DNA from: Pseudomonadota bacterium
GTDB lineage: Bacteria; Pseudomonadota; Gammaproteobacteria; Burkholderiales; Burkholderiaceae_C
Direction: 5' to 3'
Assembly (NCBI GenBank): GCA_022566735.1
Contig: JADFIG010000003.1
Location: 157,521-221,520, forward strand
DNA length: 64,000 nucleotides
How positions within the stretch are numbered: the first letter of the stretch is position 1; each line of letters opens with the position of its first letter. The notes beneath the pieces are model-generated. The model did no database searches. It worked only from the letters and a program-made list of their open reading frames with translations, and was not told where the DNA came from. This document shows positions 28,033 to 38,120 of the stretch, piece by piece. Position numbers and translations under genes: made by a program.

Positions 28033-28911
28033 ATGCTGGTTGATTTCCCCGCCACGGTCCGCACCCGCGATGGGCTGGACCTGGCCACCCGCCACTGGCC
28101 CCTGGCCGGTGCGCGCCCCGCGCCCTGCGTGGCCGTGATCGTCCATGGCCTGGGCGAGCACAGCGGGCGCTACGAACACGTCGCCGCCTACCTCAACCAG
28201 CAAGGCTGGGCCGCCGTCAGCTACGACCACCGCGGCCACGGCCGCTCGCCCGGCAAGCGCGGCGCGCTGCACGCCAGCGACGACCTGCTGCACGACCTGG
28301 CCGCCGTCATCGACGCCACGCGCACCGCCTACCCGGACCGGCCGCTGCTGCTGGTCGGCCACAGCCTGGGCGGCGCCATCGCCGCCCGCTTCGTCTCTGC
28401 CCTGGCCCGCCCGGCCGAAGGCCCGGACAGCGCGCCCTGGTCGCGCCCGGTGACGGCGCTGGTGCTGTCCTCGCCGGCCCTGGCCATCCCCATCAGCGCG
28501 GTGCAGAAGGCCTTGCTGGCCACGGTGGGCCAGCTCACGCCCGACGTGGCGGTGGGCAACGGGCTCAAGCCGGCATGGATCTGCCACAACCCGGCCACGG
28601 TGGCGGCCTACCAGGCCGACCCGCTGGTCCACGACCGCGTCACCGGCCGCCTCACCGCCTGGCTGCTGCAAGCTGGCGAAACCGTGCGCCAGCGCGCGTC
28701 CGCCTGGGCCACCCCGACCCTCATCATGTGGGGCGGCGAGGACCGCTGCGTGCAGCCGCAAGGCTCGGCCGATTTCGCCGCCAGCGCGCCGTCCGGCATC
28801 GTCACCCACCACCCCTGGCCGACGCTGTCGCACGAGATCTTCAACGAGGTCGAACAGGCCGAGGTGCTGGCCGTGATGGGCGACTGGCTCAAGCGCGTGT
28901 TCGGGGGCTGA
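28033..28911 (+). CDS. Alpha/beta hydrolase, monoacylglycerol lipase-like
   Basis: A 292-residue serine hydrolase. The catalytic triad is visible: Ser in LLVGHSLGGAIAAR (about residue 112), Asp in MWGGEDRCVQPQG and His in LSHEIFNEVEQAEVL. The oxyanion motif HGLGEHSGRYEHVAAYL and SYDHRGHGRSPGKRG are typical of the Hydrolase_4/lysophospholipase (PldB-like) group, which cleaves lysophospholipids or monoglycerides. GGAG lies just before the ATG at 28033; an ATG six codons upstream contains that site, so it is unlikely. It is probably in an operon with the TIM-barrel gene. Confidence 0.88.
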   Translation: MLVDFPATVRTRDGLDLATRHWPLAGARPAPCVAVIVHGLGEHSGRYEHVAAYLNQQGWAAVSYDHRGHGRSPGKRGALHASDDLLHDLAAVIDATRTAYPDRPLLLVGHSLGGAIAARFVSALARPAEGPDSAPWSRPVTALVLSSPALAIPISAVQKALLATVGQLTPDVAVGNGLKPAWICHNPATVAAYQADPLVHDRVTGRLTAWLLQAGETVRQRASAWATPTLIMWGGEDRCVQPQGSADFAASAPSGIVTHHPWPTLSHEIFNEVEQAEVLAVMGDWLKRVFGG

Positions 28912-28993
28912 CACCGCCGAGGCCGCCGACCGCACCGCGACACGGTTTTGGAGGATGATGTCGGGTTTCCCGCCCCGCACCTCCAGACCCACC

Positions 28994-29551
28994 ATGGCCA
29001 TCAAAGCCACCATCCACAAAGCCCAGCTGCAGCTGGCCGACATGGACCGCAACGTCTATGCCGACATCGCCGTCACCATCGCGCGCCACCCGTCCGAGAA
29101 CGACGAGCGCATGATGGTCCGCGTCCTGGCCCTGGCCCTGGGCTGGCCCGCCGACACCTCGGAAGGCACCCTCGAGTTCGCCAAGGACATGTGGGAGCCC
29201 GACGAGCCCGCGCTGTGGCACAAGAACTTCTCCGACGAGATCCTGCACTGGGTGGAAGTCGGCCAGCCCGACGACAAGCGCCTGATGAAGGCCTCGGGCC
29301 GCGCCCGCCGCGTCTCGCTCTACGCCTTCCAGAGCAGCACGCCGGTGTGGTGGAGCGGCATCGCCACCAAGCTCACGCGCGCCAGCAACCTGCACATCTG
29401 GCAGATCCCGCACGAGCAAAGCCAGGCCCTGGCCAAGCTGGCCCAGCGCAGCATGCAGCTGCAAATCACCGTGCAGGATGGCACCGTGTGGGTCAACGAC
29501 GGCAGCGAGTCGCTGGAGATCACGCCGCAGCGCCTGATGGGCGAGGACTGA
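28994..29551 (+). CDS. YaeQ-family protein
   Basis: A 185-residue protein of the conserved YaeQ family (about 180 residues), which has a PD-(D/E)XK nuclease-like fold but no settled function. Family signatures: IKATIHKAQLQLADMDRN at the N-terminus, TIARHPSENDERMMVRVLA, WVEVGQPDDKRLMKASG (the nuclease-like core) and LHIWQIPHEQSQAL. Enterobacterial YaeQ was first studied as a suppressor of loss of the RfaH antiterminator, but that link was later questioned. I chose the ATG at 28994 from the family's N-terminus. Confidence 0.9.
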   Translation: MAIKATIHKAQLQLADMDRNVYADIAVTIARHPSENDERMMVRVLALALGWPADTSEGTLEFAKDMWEPDEPALWHKNFSDEILHWVEVGQPDDKRLMKASGRARRVSLYAFQSSTPVWWSGIATKLTRASNLHIWQIPHEQSQALAKLAQRSMQLQITVQDGTVWVNDGSESLEITPQRLMGED

Positions 29552-29625
29552 GGCGGCTGGCTTGGCTCAAGTCGCCGCTGAAACCTCCGATATCCAACGC
29601 TGATCGACCTCGAAAGGCGCTCGCC

Positions 29626-30453
29626 GTGTCCGCACCCATCGCCATCCCCCCGCATGGCCCGAGTGGCTTCCCGAAGGAATTCGTGCCCCTCGAAGGGTCA
29701 GCCAACGACTGCCTGGACTGCGGTCGGGGTGCGCGCGTCGGCTTCGACTTCGAGTACGCATTCCAGCCCATCGTGAACGTCGAGACCGGCGTCGTCTTCG
29801 CGCACGAGGCGCTGGTGCGAGGGCCTGGCGGCGAAAGCGCGGCTTCTGTGCTGGCCCAGGTGACCGAAGACAACCGCTACCGGTTCGACCAGGCCTGTCG
29901 CGTCAAGGCCATCAAGGGGGCGGCCGAGCTGGGGATCACCGAGCACGTCTCCATCAACTTCCTGCCCAACGCCATCTACAAGCCAGAGCTGTGCATCCGC
30001 ACCACGCTGGCCGCAGCCAAGGCCCATGGCTTTCCCGTCGAGCGGATCATTTTCGAGGTGACCGAGGGCGAGCGCGTCGATGACGGCCCCTGGTTCGCCC
30101 AGATCCTGCGCGAGTACAAGCGCATTGGCTTCAAGACCGCGATTGACGACTTCGGCGCAGGTTACGCCGGGCTGCGGCTGCTGGTGGACTTCCAGCCCGA
30201 CCTGATCAAGATCGACATGGACCTGATCAGGGGCGTAGCGGCGTCGGCGCCGCGGCAGGCCGTGATCAAGCACCTCACCCGCTTGTGCGAAGACATGCGC
30301 ATCGAGGTGATCGCCGAGGGCGTGGAGACCCCCTCGGAGCGAGATTTCCTCCTCGACGTCGGCATCCAGCTGATGCAGGGATACTTGTTTGCCAAGCCGG
30401 CCTTCAAAGCGCGGGCCGCCGTGAACACGGCCCATCTGAAGCCAGCCCGCTGA
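29626..30453 (+). CDS. EAL-domain cyclic-di-GMP phosphodiesterase
   Basis: A 275-residue stand-alone EAL domain that probably hydrolyses c-di-GMP to pGpG. The catalytic set looks complete: Glu in HEALVRGPGG, Asn in INFLPNAIY, Glu in IFEVTEGERV, the double Asp in AIDDFGAGYAGLRLL, Lys in LIKIDMDLIRG, Glu in VIAEGVETPSE and QGYLFAKP. A CLDC motif sits in the N-terminal extension before the domain (about residues 29-32), as in some redox- or light-linked EAL proteins. Start is the GTG at 29626 with AAAGG upstream. Its counterpart may be the diguanylate cyclase at 42.4 kb. Confidence 0.88.
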   Translation: MSAPIAIPPHGPSGFPKEFVPLEGSANDCLDCGRGARVGFDFEYAFQPIVNVETGVVFAHEALVRGPGGESAASVLAQVTEDNRYRFDQACRVKAIKGAAELGITEHVSINFLPNAIYKPELCIRTTLAAAKAHGFPVERIIFEVTEGERVDDGPWFAQILREYKRIGFKTAIDDFGAGYAGLRLLVDFQPDLIKIDMDLIRGVAASAPRQAVIKHLTRLCEDMRIEVIAEGVETPSERDFLLDVGIQLMQGYLFAKPAFKARAAVNTAHLKPAR

Positions 30454-30466
30454 GGCGCCAGACCAC

Positions 30467-31669
30467 TCACACGCCAGAGGCGAGCACCGCAGCGAAGGCC
30501 GCGGCCACGCGGTCCACGTTGTTGGCGTTCAGGCCGGCCGCGCACATGCGGCCCGAGCGCAGCACATAGACGCCGTGCTCGGTGCGCAGGGCATCGGCCT
30601 GCTCAGGCGACACGCCGGTGTAGCTGAACATGCCGCGCTGGTCGATGAAGTAGCGCACGTCACGTCCAGGCAACCTGGCCACCACGCCGTCGTACAGCCG
30701 CTGGCGCATCACCTGGATGCGTTGGCGCATGGCGGTGAGCTCGTCGGCCCAGCGCTGGCGCAACTCGGTGCTTTGCAGCACGCCCGACACCAGCAGCGCG
30801 CCGTGCGTGGGCGGGCTGGAGTAGTTGCGGCGCACCGTCGACATCAGCTGGCCCAGCACCAGCTCGGCCTGGGGCCTGTCGGGGCAGACCACGCTGAGGC
30901 CGCCCACGCGCTCGCCGTACAGCGAGAAGCTCTTGGAAAACGAGTTGGCCACGAAGCAGCTCACGCCCGCATCGGCCAGGGCGCGCAGCGCGAAGGCGTC
31001 TTCGTCGATGCCGTCGCCAAAGCCCTGGTAGGCGATGTCGAGGAAGGGCAGCAGCCGGCGCGCCTTCAGCACCCCGATGAGCTGGGTCCACTGCACCGGG
31101 TTGAGGTCCACGCCCGTGGGGTTGTGGCAGCAGGCGTGCAGCAGCACGATGCTCTGCGCCGGCAGCGCGTCGATGGCGGCCAGCATGGCGTCGAACTTCA
31201 GGCCCTTGGTGACCGCGTCGTAGTACGGGTAGGTGTTCACCTGGAAGCCCGCCCCTTCGAAGATGGCGCGGTGGTTGTCCCAGGTCGGGTCGCTCACCCA
31301 GACCTGCGAGCCGGGGAAGTAGCGCTTCAGAAAGTCAGCGCCGACTTTGAGCGCGCCCGAGCCGCCCAGCGACTGGAGGGTGGCGATGCGGCCGGCCTTG
31401 ACGGCCTCGTGGTCCGCACCGAACAGCAAGGCCTGCACGGCCTGGCGATAGCCGGCGTGGCCGACCATGGGCAGGTAGGGCTTCGGCCCGATCTTGGACA
31501 GCAGCGCCGACTCGGCCTCGCGCACCGCGCCCATCACGGGCAGGCGGCCTTCTTCGTCGAAGTAGATGCCGATGGACAGGTTGATCTTGTCCGCGCGCGG
31601 GTCCTTCTGGAAGTCTTCGTTGAGGGTGAGGATGGGGTCGCCGGGGTAGGCGTCGACGTGCAGGAACAT
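30467..31669 (-). CDS. Aspartate/aromatic amino acid aminotransferase (class I)
   Basis: A PLP-dependent transaminase of the AspC/TyrB group, 400 residues. Seen: the N-terminal [19 protein letters not shown], the substrate-loop region [17 protein letters not shown], the NPTGVDL motif, Asp/Tyr in [12 protein letters not shown], the PLP lysine in [18 protein letters not shown], and the C-terminal Arg in [15 protein letters not shown]. Aromatic (TyrB) versus aspartate specificity is not decided by these motifs. It is divergent from frmA across a 170-base intergenic region. The upstream frame to 31825 is open but not part of the family. Confidence 0.93.
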   Translation of the reverse strand: MFLHVDAYPGDPILTLNEDFQKDPRADKINLSIGIYFDEEGRLPVMGAVREAESALLSKIGPKPYLPMVGHAGYRQAVQALLFGADHEAVKAGRIATLQSLGGSGALKVGADFLKRYFPGSQVWVSDPTWDNHRAIFEGAGFQVNTYPYYDAVTKGLKFDAMLAAIDALPAQSIVLLHACCHNPTGVDLNPVQWTQLIGVLKARRLLPFLDIAYQGFGDGIDEDAFALRALADAGVSCFVANSFSKSFSLYGERVGGLSVVCPDRPQAELVLGQLMSTVRRNYSSPPTHGALLVSGVLQSTELRQRWADELTAMRQRIQVMRQRLYDGVVARLPGRDVRYFIDQRGMFSYTGVSPEQADALRTEHGVYVLRSGRMCAAGLNANNVDRVAAAFAAVLASGV

Positions 31670-31839
31670 GGCGGAGGCTCGGATGGGGTGTTCAGAGGGA
31701 ACGCAGCCCCCGATTATCGACCTGGGCGCGACCTTGCCCCCACGGTTTCCAGCGTCGCGGAATGTGGGTATGGTGTCGGCCATCGCCGAGCGCAGCACCC
31801 CTGTCGCGCCACCCCACACCCCCACAAGGAGTTCCCCCC

Positions 31840-32958
<1,119 letters not shown>

Positions 32959-32963
32959 CCCAC

Positions 32964-33039
32964 CCCTACGCGCTTCGCGCGCCCCTCCAGGGGCGACGCC
33001 AGCAGACCGGCAAAGCCGGATCTGCGGCGCCCGCTGGAT
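32964..33039. repeat. REP-like intergenic palindrome cluster between frmA and fghA
   Basis: Three successive hairpins lie in 76 bases: CGCGCTTCGCGCG (32969-32981), GCCCCT-CC-AGGGGC (32981-32994) and CAGACCGGC-AAA-GCCGG(A)TCTG (33003-33024). The element resembles intergenic palindromic repeats common in Comamonadaceae-type genomes, recalled from general experience. It could stabilise or attenuate the frmA-fghA message. Confidence 0.5.
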
Positions 33040-33064
33040 GAGGCCCCGCGCTCAAGGACATGAC

Positions 33065-33940
33065 ATGACGTTGGAACTTCTCAGCGAGCACGCCTGCTTC
33101 GGCGGTGTGCAGCGCTTTTACCGCCACGCCTCGGCGGCCATCGGCTTGCCGATGCAGTTCGGGGTGTACCTGCCGCCGCAAGCGCTGGCTTCGGGGGACG
33201 GGCCTGGCACCAAGGTGCCCGTGCTGTTCTACCTGGCCGGCCTGACCTGCAACGAAGAGACGTTTGCCATCAAGGCCGGTGCACAGCGCATGGCGGCCGA
33301 GCTGGGCCTGGCCATCGTGACGCCGGACACCAGCCCGCGTGGCACCGACCTCCCCGAGCAGAGCGACCACTGGGACTTCGGCGTGGGCGCGGGCTTCTAC
33401 CTCGATGCCACCGAGGCGCCCTGGTCGGCGCACTGGCAGATGGAGCGCTACATCACCGAGGAGCTGCATGCGCTGGTGGCCCACCACCTGCCGGTGGACG
33501 CATCGCGCGCGGGCATCTTCGGGCACTCGATGGGCGGCCACGGCGCGCTGACGCTGGCGCTGCGCCACCCGGGGCTCTACCGCACGGTGTCGGCCTTCGC
33601 GCCCATCGCCAACCCGGTGAACTGTCCGTGGGGCGAGAAGGCCTTCAGCGGCTACCTCGGGCTGTCACGCCACACCTGGGGCGAGCACGACGCCACCGAG
33701 CTGATCTCGCAGTACCCGATGCCGCCCTACCCGCAAGGCATCCTGATCGACCAGGGGCTGGCCGACAAGTTCCTGGCCACGCAACTGCACCCCGAGGCGT
33801 TTGAAGCGGCCTGTGCGGCGCTGGGCCAGCCGCTGACGCTGCGCCGGCACGCGGGCCATGACCACGGCTACTACTTCATCCAGAGCTTTGTGGCAGACCA
33901 CCTGCGGCACCATGCGGCGGGCCTGGGGGACGCGGCCTGA
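33065..33940 (+). CDS. fghA: S-formylglutathione hydrolase
   Basis: Hydrolyses S-formylglutathione to formate and glutathione, the step after FrmA. The 291-residue serine hydrolase of the esterase D family has the nucleophile in GIFGHSMGGHGALTLAL (about residue 153), the signature YLAGLTCNEETFAIKAGAQ, DTSPRG, GFYLDATEAPW, and the acid/His pair in LIDQGLADKFL and HAGHDHGYYFIQSF. The preferred start is the ATG at 33065; an open stretch of nine codons precedes it. It is downstream of frmA in the same direction. Confidence 0.95.
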   Translation: MTLELLSEHACFGGVQRFYRHASAAIGLPMQFGVYLPPQALASGDGPGTKVPVLFYLAGLTCNEETFAIKAGAQRMAAELGLAIVTPDTSPRGTDLPEQSDHWDFGVGAGFYLDATEAPWSAHWQMERYITEELHALVAHHLPVDASRAGIFGHSMGGHGALTLALRHPGLYRTVSAFAPIANPVNCPWGEKAFSGYLGLSRHTWGEHDATELISQYPMPPYPQGILIDQGLADKFLATQLHPEAFEAACAALGQPLTLRRHAGHDHGYYFIQSFVADHLRHHAAGLGDAA

Positions 33941-34039
33941 AGCCATCGGGGCGATGGGGGCGGCCGCAGGCTTCTTGCCAGACCGCCGCCGAACGTCAAC
34001 AATCGTTGCATCAGCCGCCGACCGAGGAAGGAGTTCGCC

Positions 34040-34837
34040 GTGTCAAACGATCCGTTTGCCCAGCTCAAGGCCATGCAGCGAGAAGGATGGTCGCTCTTCG
34101 CCCCGCTCGAAGCCGTCACCACGGCGACGGCAGCGGAACTCGTCAAGCATGCGCGCATCCGAGCGGGCCAGTCCGTGCTCGATGTGGGCTGCGGCACCGG
34201 CGTGGTGGCGCTGACGGCAGCGCGCGCAGGCGCCAAGGTCCACGCGCTGGACCTGTCCCCTGTGCTGATCGAGCACGGCAGGCAGCACGCGGCGCTGGCT
34301 GAGGTCGAGATCGACTTCAGGGAGGGCGACGTCGAAGCCCTCCCTTTCGAGAGCGCCACTTTCGATGTGGTGGTCAGCCAGTTCGGTCACATGTTCGCGC
34401 CGCGGCCGGACGTCGCCATGGCCGAGATGCTGCGTGTGCTCAAGCCGGGCGGCACCATCGCATTTTCCACATGGCCGCCGGAACACTACGTGGGGCAGAT
34501 GTTCGCGCTGGTCGGCAAGTTTGTCCCGCCGCCTGCGGGCGTGGCCCCGCCGCCGCAATGGGGCGACCCCCAGGTGGTTCGCCAGCGGCTCGGCGATGCC
34601 GTGACGGACATCGTCTTCGATCGCGCCGTCATGCTGTTCCCGGCCCTGAGCCCTCAGCACTACCGCAAGGGCATCGAGGAAACGCTGGGCCCCGTGGTGA
34701 AACTGGTCGCCGCCTTGAAGGACGAGCCGGCCCAACTCGCGGCCTTCAGGGCGGAGCTCGATGGCTTCGTCGCGCGTTACTTCGAGCACAACGTGGTGCG
34801 CCAGCACTACCTGATGACCCGGGCGACCAAGACTTAG
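34040..34837 (+). CDS. Class I SAM-dependent methyltransferase
   Basis: A 265-residue soluble methyltransferase. Motif I is VLDVGCGTGVVALTAARAG; the acidic residue follows in VHALDLSPVLIE, then FREGDVEALPFESATFDVV and the typical post-IV stretch EMLRVLKPGGTIAFSTW. It resembles UbiE/Methyltransf_11-type enzymes that act on small molecules; the substrate is unknown. The start is a GTG (34040) with GGAAGGAG upstream. Codon composition is slightly less GC-rich than its neighbours. It stands alone, convergent with the SnoaL-like gene at the end of the lipid operon. Confidence 0.85.
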   Translation: MSNDPFAQLKAMQREGWSLFAPLEAVTTATAAELVKHARIRAGQSVLDVGCGTGVVALTAARAGAKVHALDLSPVLIEHGRQHAALAEVEIDFREGDVEALPFESATFDVVVSQFGHMFAPRPDVAMAEMLRVLKPGGTIAFSTWPPEHYVGQMFALVGKFVPPPAGVAPPPQWGDPQVVRQRLGDAVTDIVFDRAVMLFPALSPQHYRKGIEETLGPVVKLVAALKDEPAQLAAFRAELDGFVARYFEHNVVRQHYLMTRATKT

Positions 34838-34918
34838 CTCTGACCGTTGCGCCAGGCGTTGCGGACCGGCTCGGGCACGCGGCGCCTCGGCGCTCGGGGG
34901 GCGGCGCGGCAACCTCGC

Positions 34919-35353
34919 TCAGGCCGGCGCGCGCAAGCGCCGCTGCAACCAGCGCATCAGGCCGCCCAGCAGCGGCTGCTTGGCGTAGAGCTCCTCGGCG
35001 GCGTCCCAGTAGTCTCGGTGGCGGATGACGCGCCCGTCCGCACCGAAGCGCAGGTGGGTGGCGCCATGGATGCACAGCACCTGGCCGGAGACGCTCCCGC
35101 GGCAATGGAAGTCCCAGGTCAGGAAGGCCTGCTCGCCTTGCGCGATGGCCTCCCGCACCTGGAAACGCGGCTGGTCGACGGCGGAGAACATGTGGCGGAA
35201 GATGCGCGCGATGGCGTCACGCCCGCTCACGTCGTTGAACGGGTCCTTGAAGGTGGCGTCGGCGGCATACAGGTCCACCAGGGCCTGCACGGTGTCCTCG
35301 CTCAAGGTTTCGTAGGCGTGGACGATGCGTGCCAAGCGTGGGTCGGGTGTCAT
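34919..35353 (-). CDS. SnoaL-like (NTF2-fold) protein, last gene of the lipid operon
   Basis: A 144-residue NTF2-fold protein: RIVHAYETLSEDTVQALVDLYA, FKDPFNDVSGRDAIARIFRHMF, QAFLTWDFHCRG, and HLRFGADGRVIRHRDYWDAAEELY. The conical cavity usually binds or isomerises a hydrophobic small molecule. Similar proteins are found next to CFA-synthase-like methyltransferases, DUF1365 and SDR genes in many Gram-negatives. It starts ten bases after the SDR stop and is the promoter-distal end of the seven-gene operon. The chemical role is unknown. Confidence 0.82.
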   Translation of the reverse strand: MTPDPRLARIVHAYETLSEDTVQALVDLYAADATFKDPFNDVSGRDAIARIFRHMFSAVDQPRFQVREAIAQGEQAFLTWDFHCRGSVSGQVLCIHGATHLRFGADGRVIRHRDYWDAAEELYAKQPLLGGLMRWLQRRLRAPA

Positions 35354-35363
35354 GGGCGGTCTC

Positions 35364-36140
35364 TCAGGCGCGGGTCACGCGGCGCACGGCCGCGAAGAAC
35401 CAGGTGTCGGGCAGGTGGCGCAGCAGGCGCATCCAGAAGGTGAAGCGCCGGGGGAAGTTCATCTCGAAACGGCCTTGCGCCCAGCCTGCGATGATCTCCT
35501 GCGCGGCCTCCTCGGGCGTGATGAGTTGGGGCATGGCGAACGCGTTCTGCGCGGTCAACGGCGTGTCGACAAAGCCCGGGTTGACGATGGAGACGCCCAG
35601 GCCGCGCGGGTGCAGGTCCAGGTAGAGGCATTCGGCCAGGTTGTTGAGCGCCGCCTTGGTCGGCCCGTAGGCCAGCGACATGGGCAGGCCCCGGTAGCCC
35701 GCCACGCTGCCCACCAGGCTGATGTGCCCACGCCCGGCCTGGAGCAGGGCGGGCAGGACCGCATCGAGCCAGTGCAGCACGCCTTCGTAATTGACGGCCA
35801 GGTGCTTGCGCATTTCCTGCAGGTCGTAAGCGTCGGCACGCTGGGCCTTGTAGTGGCCTGCGCAGTAGAGGACCAGGTCGGGCACCTGCCCGCAGCTTTG
35901 CGCGATGCGGGCCAGGGCCTGCCGGGCGGCCTGGGGGGCGGTGGCGTCCATGGGCAGGGCGATGGCGCCGGGGTGCTCGCGCTCGAACTCGGCCAGGGCC
36001 GTGGCCTGGCGGGCAGACACGATCACCCGCGCGCCTGCGCGGTGCAGCGCCGCCGCCGTGGCCCGGCCGATGCCCGACGAGGCCCCGACGATCCAGACCA
36101 CGCGGCCTTGCCAGTGTCGGATGGGAGGGTTGAGGGGCAT
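35364..36140 (-). CDS. Short-chain dehydrogenase/reductase
   Basis: A 258-residue NAD(P)-dependent oxidoreductase of the classical SDR type. It has the cofactor motif WIVGASSGIGRATAAALHRAG, the NYEG variant of NNAG, the catalytic Ser in ISLVGSVAGYRG, and the YGPTKAAL active site (YxxxK). The hydrophobic C-terminus (FTFWMRLLRHLPDTWFFAAV) suggests loose membrane contact, as expected for a lipid substrate. It lies in the packed lipid operon, 41 bases after the MFS gene and 10 before the SnoaL-like gene. Confidence 0.9.
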   Translation of the reverse strand: MPLNPPIRHWQGRVVWIVGASSGIGRATAAALHRAGARVIVSARQATALAEFEREHPGAIALPMDATAPQAARQALARIAQSCGQVPDLVLYCAGHYKAQRADAYDLQEMRKHLAVNYEGVLHWLDAVLPALLQAGRGHISLVGSVAGYRGLPMSLAYGPTKAALNNLAECLYLDLHPRGLGVSIVNPGFVDTPLTAQNAFAMPQLITPEEAAQEIIAGWAQGRFEMNFPRRFTFWMRLLRHLPDTWFFAAVRRVTRA

Positions 36141-36181
36141 GGCTCAGTGGCGGCGGACGCGGGTGAAGGTGGGGTGATCTG

Positions 36182-37516
36182 TCATGCGCACGCGCTCCAT
36201 TCGGGATGTTGCTTCTCGCTCCACCACAAGGTGGCCGCGGCCAGCAGCTTCAACACACAGGGCAGGCCGGCATAGGCCAGCACCAGTGCTTGCACGGCCG
36301 CCGCATCGCGGCTGCCACTCTGGTAACCCCAGGCCTGCAACAAGGGCAGGCTCAGGCCCGCGGCCAGGGCCAGGCTCAACTTGCCGCTGAACGCCCACCA
36401 GCCGGCATGCAGGCCGGCATGCCGGGCGGCCGAGGCCGGGGCGGCTTCCTGCCCATGGCCATGCACCACCCCGGTCAGCAAGGCCCCAGGCACGGCGAGA
36501 TCCGCCCCCAGGGCCGTGCCACTGGCCACGCAGATGGCGAAGAAGGGCCAGACATCCCCTGGCTGCAGCAGCGGCGTCAGCGCGAACGCCAGCACCGTGC
36601 AAGCCATGCCGAGGCGCCAGGTGGGGGCCAGGCCGCGCCGCGCGATCAGGCGAAGCCACAGCGGCATGGCCAGGGCCGCCGCGCCGAAATAGCCCAGCAG
36701 GAACACCCCCTGCATGGCGGGCGCCTGCAAGCGGTCGGCCACGAAGAAGGGCAGCAGCGTGGCCGGGATGGCCGCGGCCACCCCGTTGAGCAGGTGGACC
36801 GCGATCAGGCGACGGAACGCCGGTTTCTGCCAAGGCATCAGCCAGGGGGCCAGCCAGGATGGCCTGCGAGGAGCAGGCCGATGAGCCCCGCTTGGGCCGG
36901 CGGGCCGGTCTGCCGCCACAGGCGCCTCATCCTGTGACAACCAGCCGAAGGTCCGCCGCAAACCCAGCAAGCCCAGCACGAGCCCGACGGCCAGGCCCAG
37001 GCTCAGCCACAGGCTGTGTTGCAGGCCGATCAGGGCGCTGGCGAAGATCACCCCCAGCAGCGCTGCGCCCTCGCGCCAGGCGGCGATGCGCGCACGCCAG
37101 AGCGGCGAGCCGGCCCAGCGCGTGCCCCAGGCCTGGTGCACGATGGTCAGGCTGCTGCACGCCAGGGTGCACAGCGGCAGCATGGCCATCAGCCACAGCC
37201 ACGGCGAGATCCCCTCGGGCACCTGCCACAGCGCCGCGAAGCTGCCTGCCAGCGCCACGCCACCCACGCAGGCCAGCGCCCAGGTGCGGCGCTCGCTGTG
37301 GCGCAGCAGCGCATCGCTCCAGCGGCCCACCGCCGGGTCGACCACGGCATCCAGCACCCGCGCCAGCAGCACGGTCACGCCGAGCGTGCGCAGGTCCATC
37401 CCCGGGTACTGGGCGTAGTGGTGGGGCAAGGCCACGTACAGGGGCAAGGCACCAAAGGCCAGTGGCACGCCCAGAAGCCCATAGGCCCAGGGCATGGCGT
37501 TCGGTGGGGTGGCCAT
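36182..37516 (-). CDS. MFS transporter, GPH-like
   Basis: A 444-residue inner-membrane protein with about 12 segments. The arrangement (YVALPHHYAQYPGMDLRTLG, VLDAVVDPAVGRWSDALLR, LACSSLTIVHQAWGTRW) fits the glycoside-pentoside-hexuronide-like group of MFS carriers, with the DP-x-G-x-SD loop between segments 2 and 3. AGGAC lies seven bases before the ATG at 37516; an in-frame TTG lies seven codons upstream. In this operon it more likely moves or flips a lipid or lipid precursor than a sugar. This is inference from context. Confidence 0.8.
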   Translation of the reverse strand: MATPPNAMPWAYGLLGVPLAFGALPLYVALPHHYAQYPGMDLRTLGVTVLLARVLDAVVDPAVGRWSDALLRHSERRTWALACVGGVALAGSFAALWQVPEGISPWLWLMAMLPLCTLACSSLTIVHQAWGTRWAGSPLWRARIAAWREGAALLGVIFASALIGLQHSLWLSLGLAVGLVLGLLGLRRTFGWLSQDEAPVAADRPAGPSGAHRPAPRRPSWLAPWLMPWQKPAFRRLIAVHLLNGVAAAIPATLLPFFVADRLQAPAMQGVFLLGYFGAAALAMPLWLRLIARRGLAPTWRLGMACTVLAFALTPLLQPGDVWPFFAICVASGTALGADLAVPGALLTGVVHGHGQEAAPASAARHAGLHAGWWAFSGKLSLALAAGLSLPLLQAWGYQSGSRDAAAVQALVLAYAGLPCVLKLLAAATLWWSEKQHPEWSACA

Positions 37517-37541
37517 GGTGGCGTCCTGCCCGAGCAAGGCC

Positions 37542-38120
37542 TTACTCGCCCAGGCCCAGCAGGGACGCGCGCAGGGCCGGCGCCGAGGTCTGCGGGGCCA
37601 GCCAGATGCCGAAGAACAGGCGCGCGTACTCGCGGTCGGCCAGCTGGGCCGTCTGGCGGCCGTTGTGGAAGAAGCGCACCTCGCCCTGCCCGTTGTGGAG
37701 GCCCAGCAAGCGGTCGTTGGCGCCCACGTCCGGGAAGGCGAGCTTCATCGTGGCCAACCAGCGCTTTTCCTGGGCATCGCCAAATGGCGCGACCCGGCGC
37801 ATCTCCGCGATGGAGCGCTCGGCAATCGCTTCGCCATCGAGCTTGCGCGCATAGCTCAGCTCCAGCGCGAAGGGCTGCTGCTCGTAGCGCTCGGCTTGCA
37901 GGCGCTGCGGGGCCCACAGGCGGGCGTCGTACACGAGCAGGCCGAAGAAGCGCAGCGCGCCTTGCCCGATCAGCTGGGCCTGGGGCCATTCGGTGCGCAA
38001 CTCGGGGGGGAGCGCGACAGTGGAGGAAGGGGCGGCAAGGGTGGTCATGGGGCGCTCCATCAGGCTGCAGAAGGCGCCGGCGAGCACGGCGCGCCGGCCC
38101 GGCGAATGTGTGGCGGTCAT
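37542..38120 (-). CDS. Chalcone-isomerase-like protein
   Basis: A 192-residue protein with a twin-arginine-like start (SPGRRAVLAGAF), so it may be exported. The chalcone_isomerase_2-type core follows: LIGQGALRFFGLLVYDARLW, ALELSYARKLDGEAIAERSI, EMRRVAPFGDA, LAFPDVGANDRLLGLH and YARLFFGIWLAPQTS. In bacteria this fold binds fatty acids rather than flavonoids. Its start overlaps the stop of the upstream methyltransferase gene by four bases (ATGA), giving strong translational coupling. Confidence 0.85.
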   Translation of the reverse strand: MTATHSPGRRAVLAGAFCSLMERPMTTLAAPSSTVALPPELRTEWPQAQLIGQGALRFFGLLVYDARLWAPQRLQAERYEQQPFALELSYARKLDGEAIAERSIAEMRRVAPFGDAQEKRWLATMKLAFPDVGANDRLLGLHNGQGEVRFFHNGRQTAQLADREYARLFFGIWLAPQTSAPALRASLLGLGE

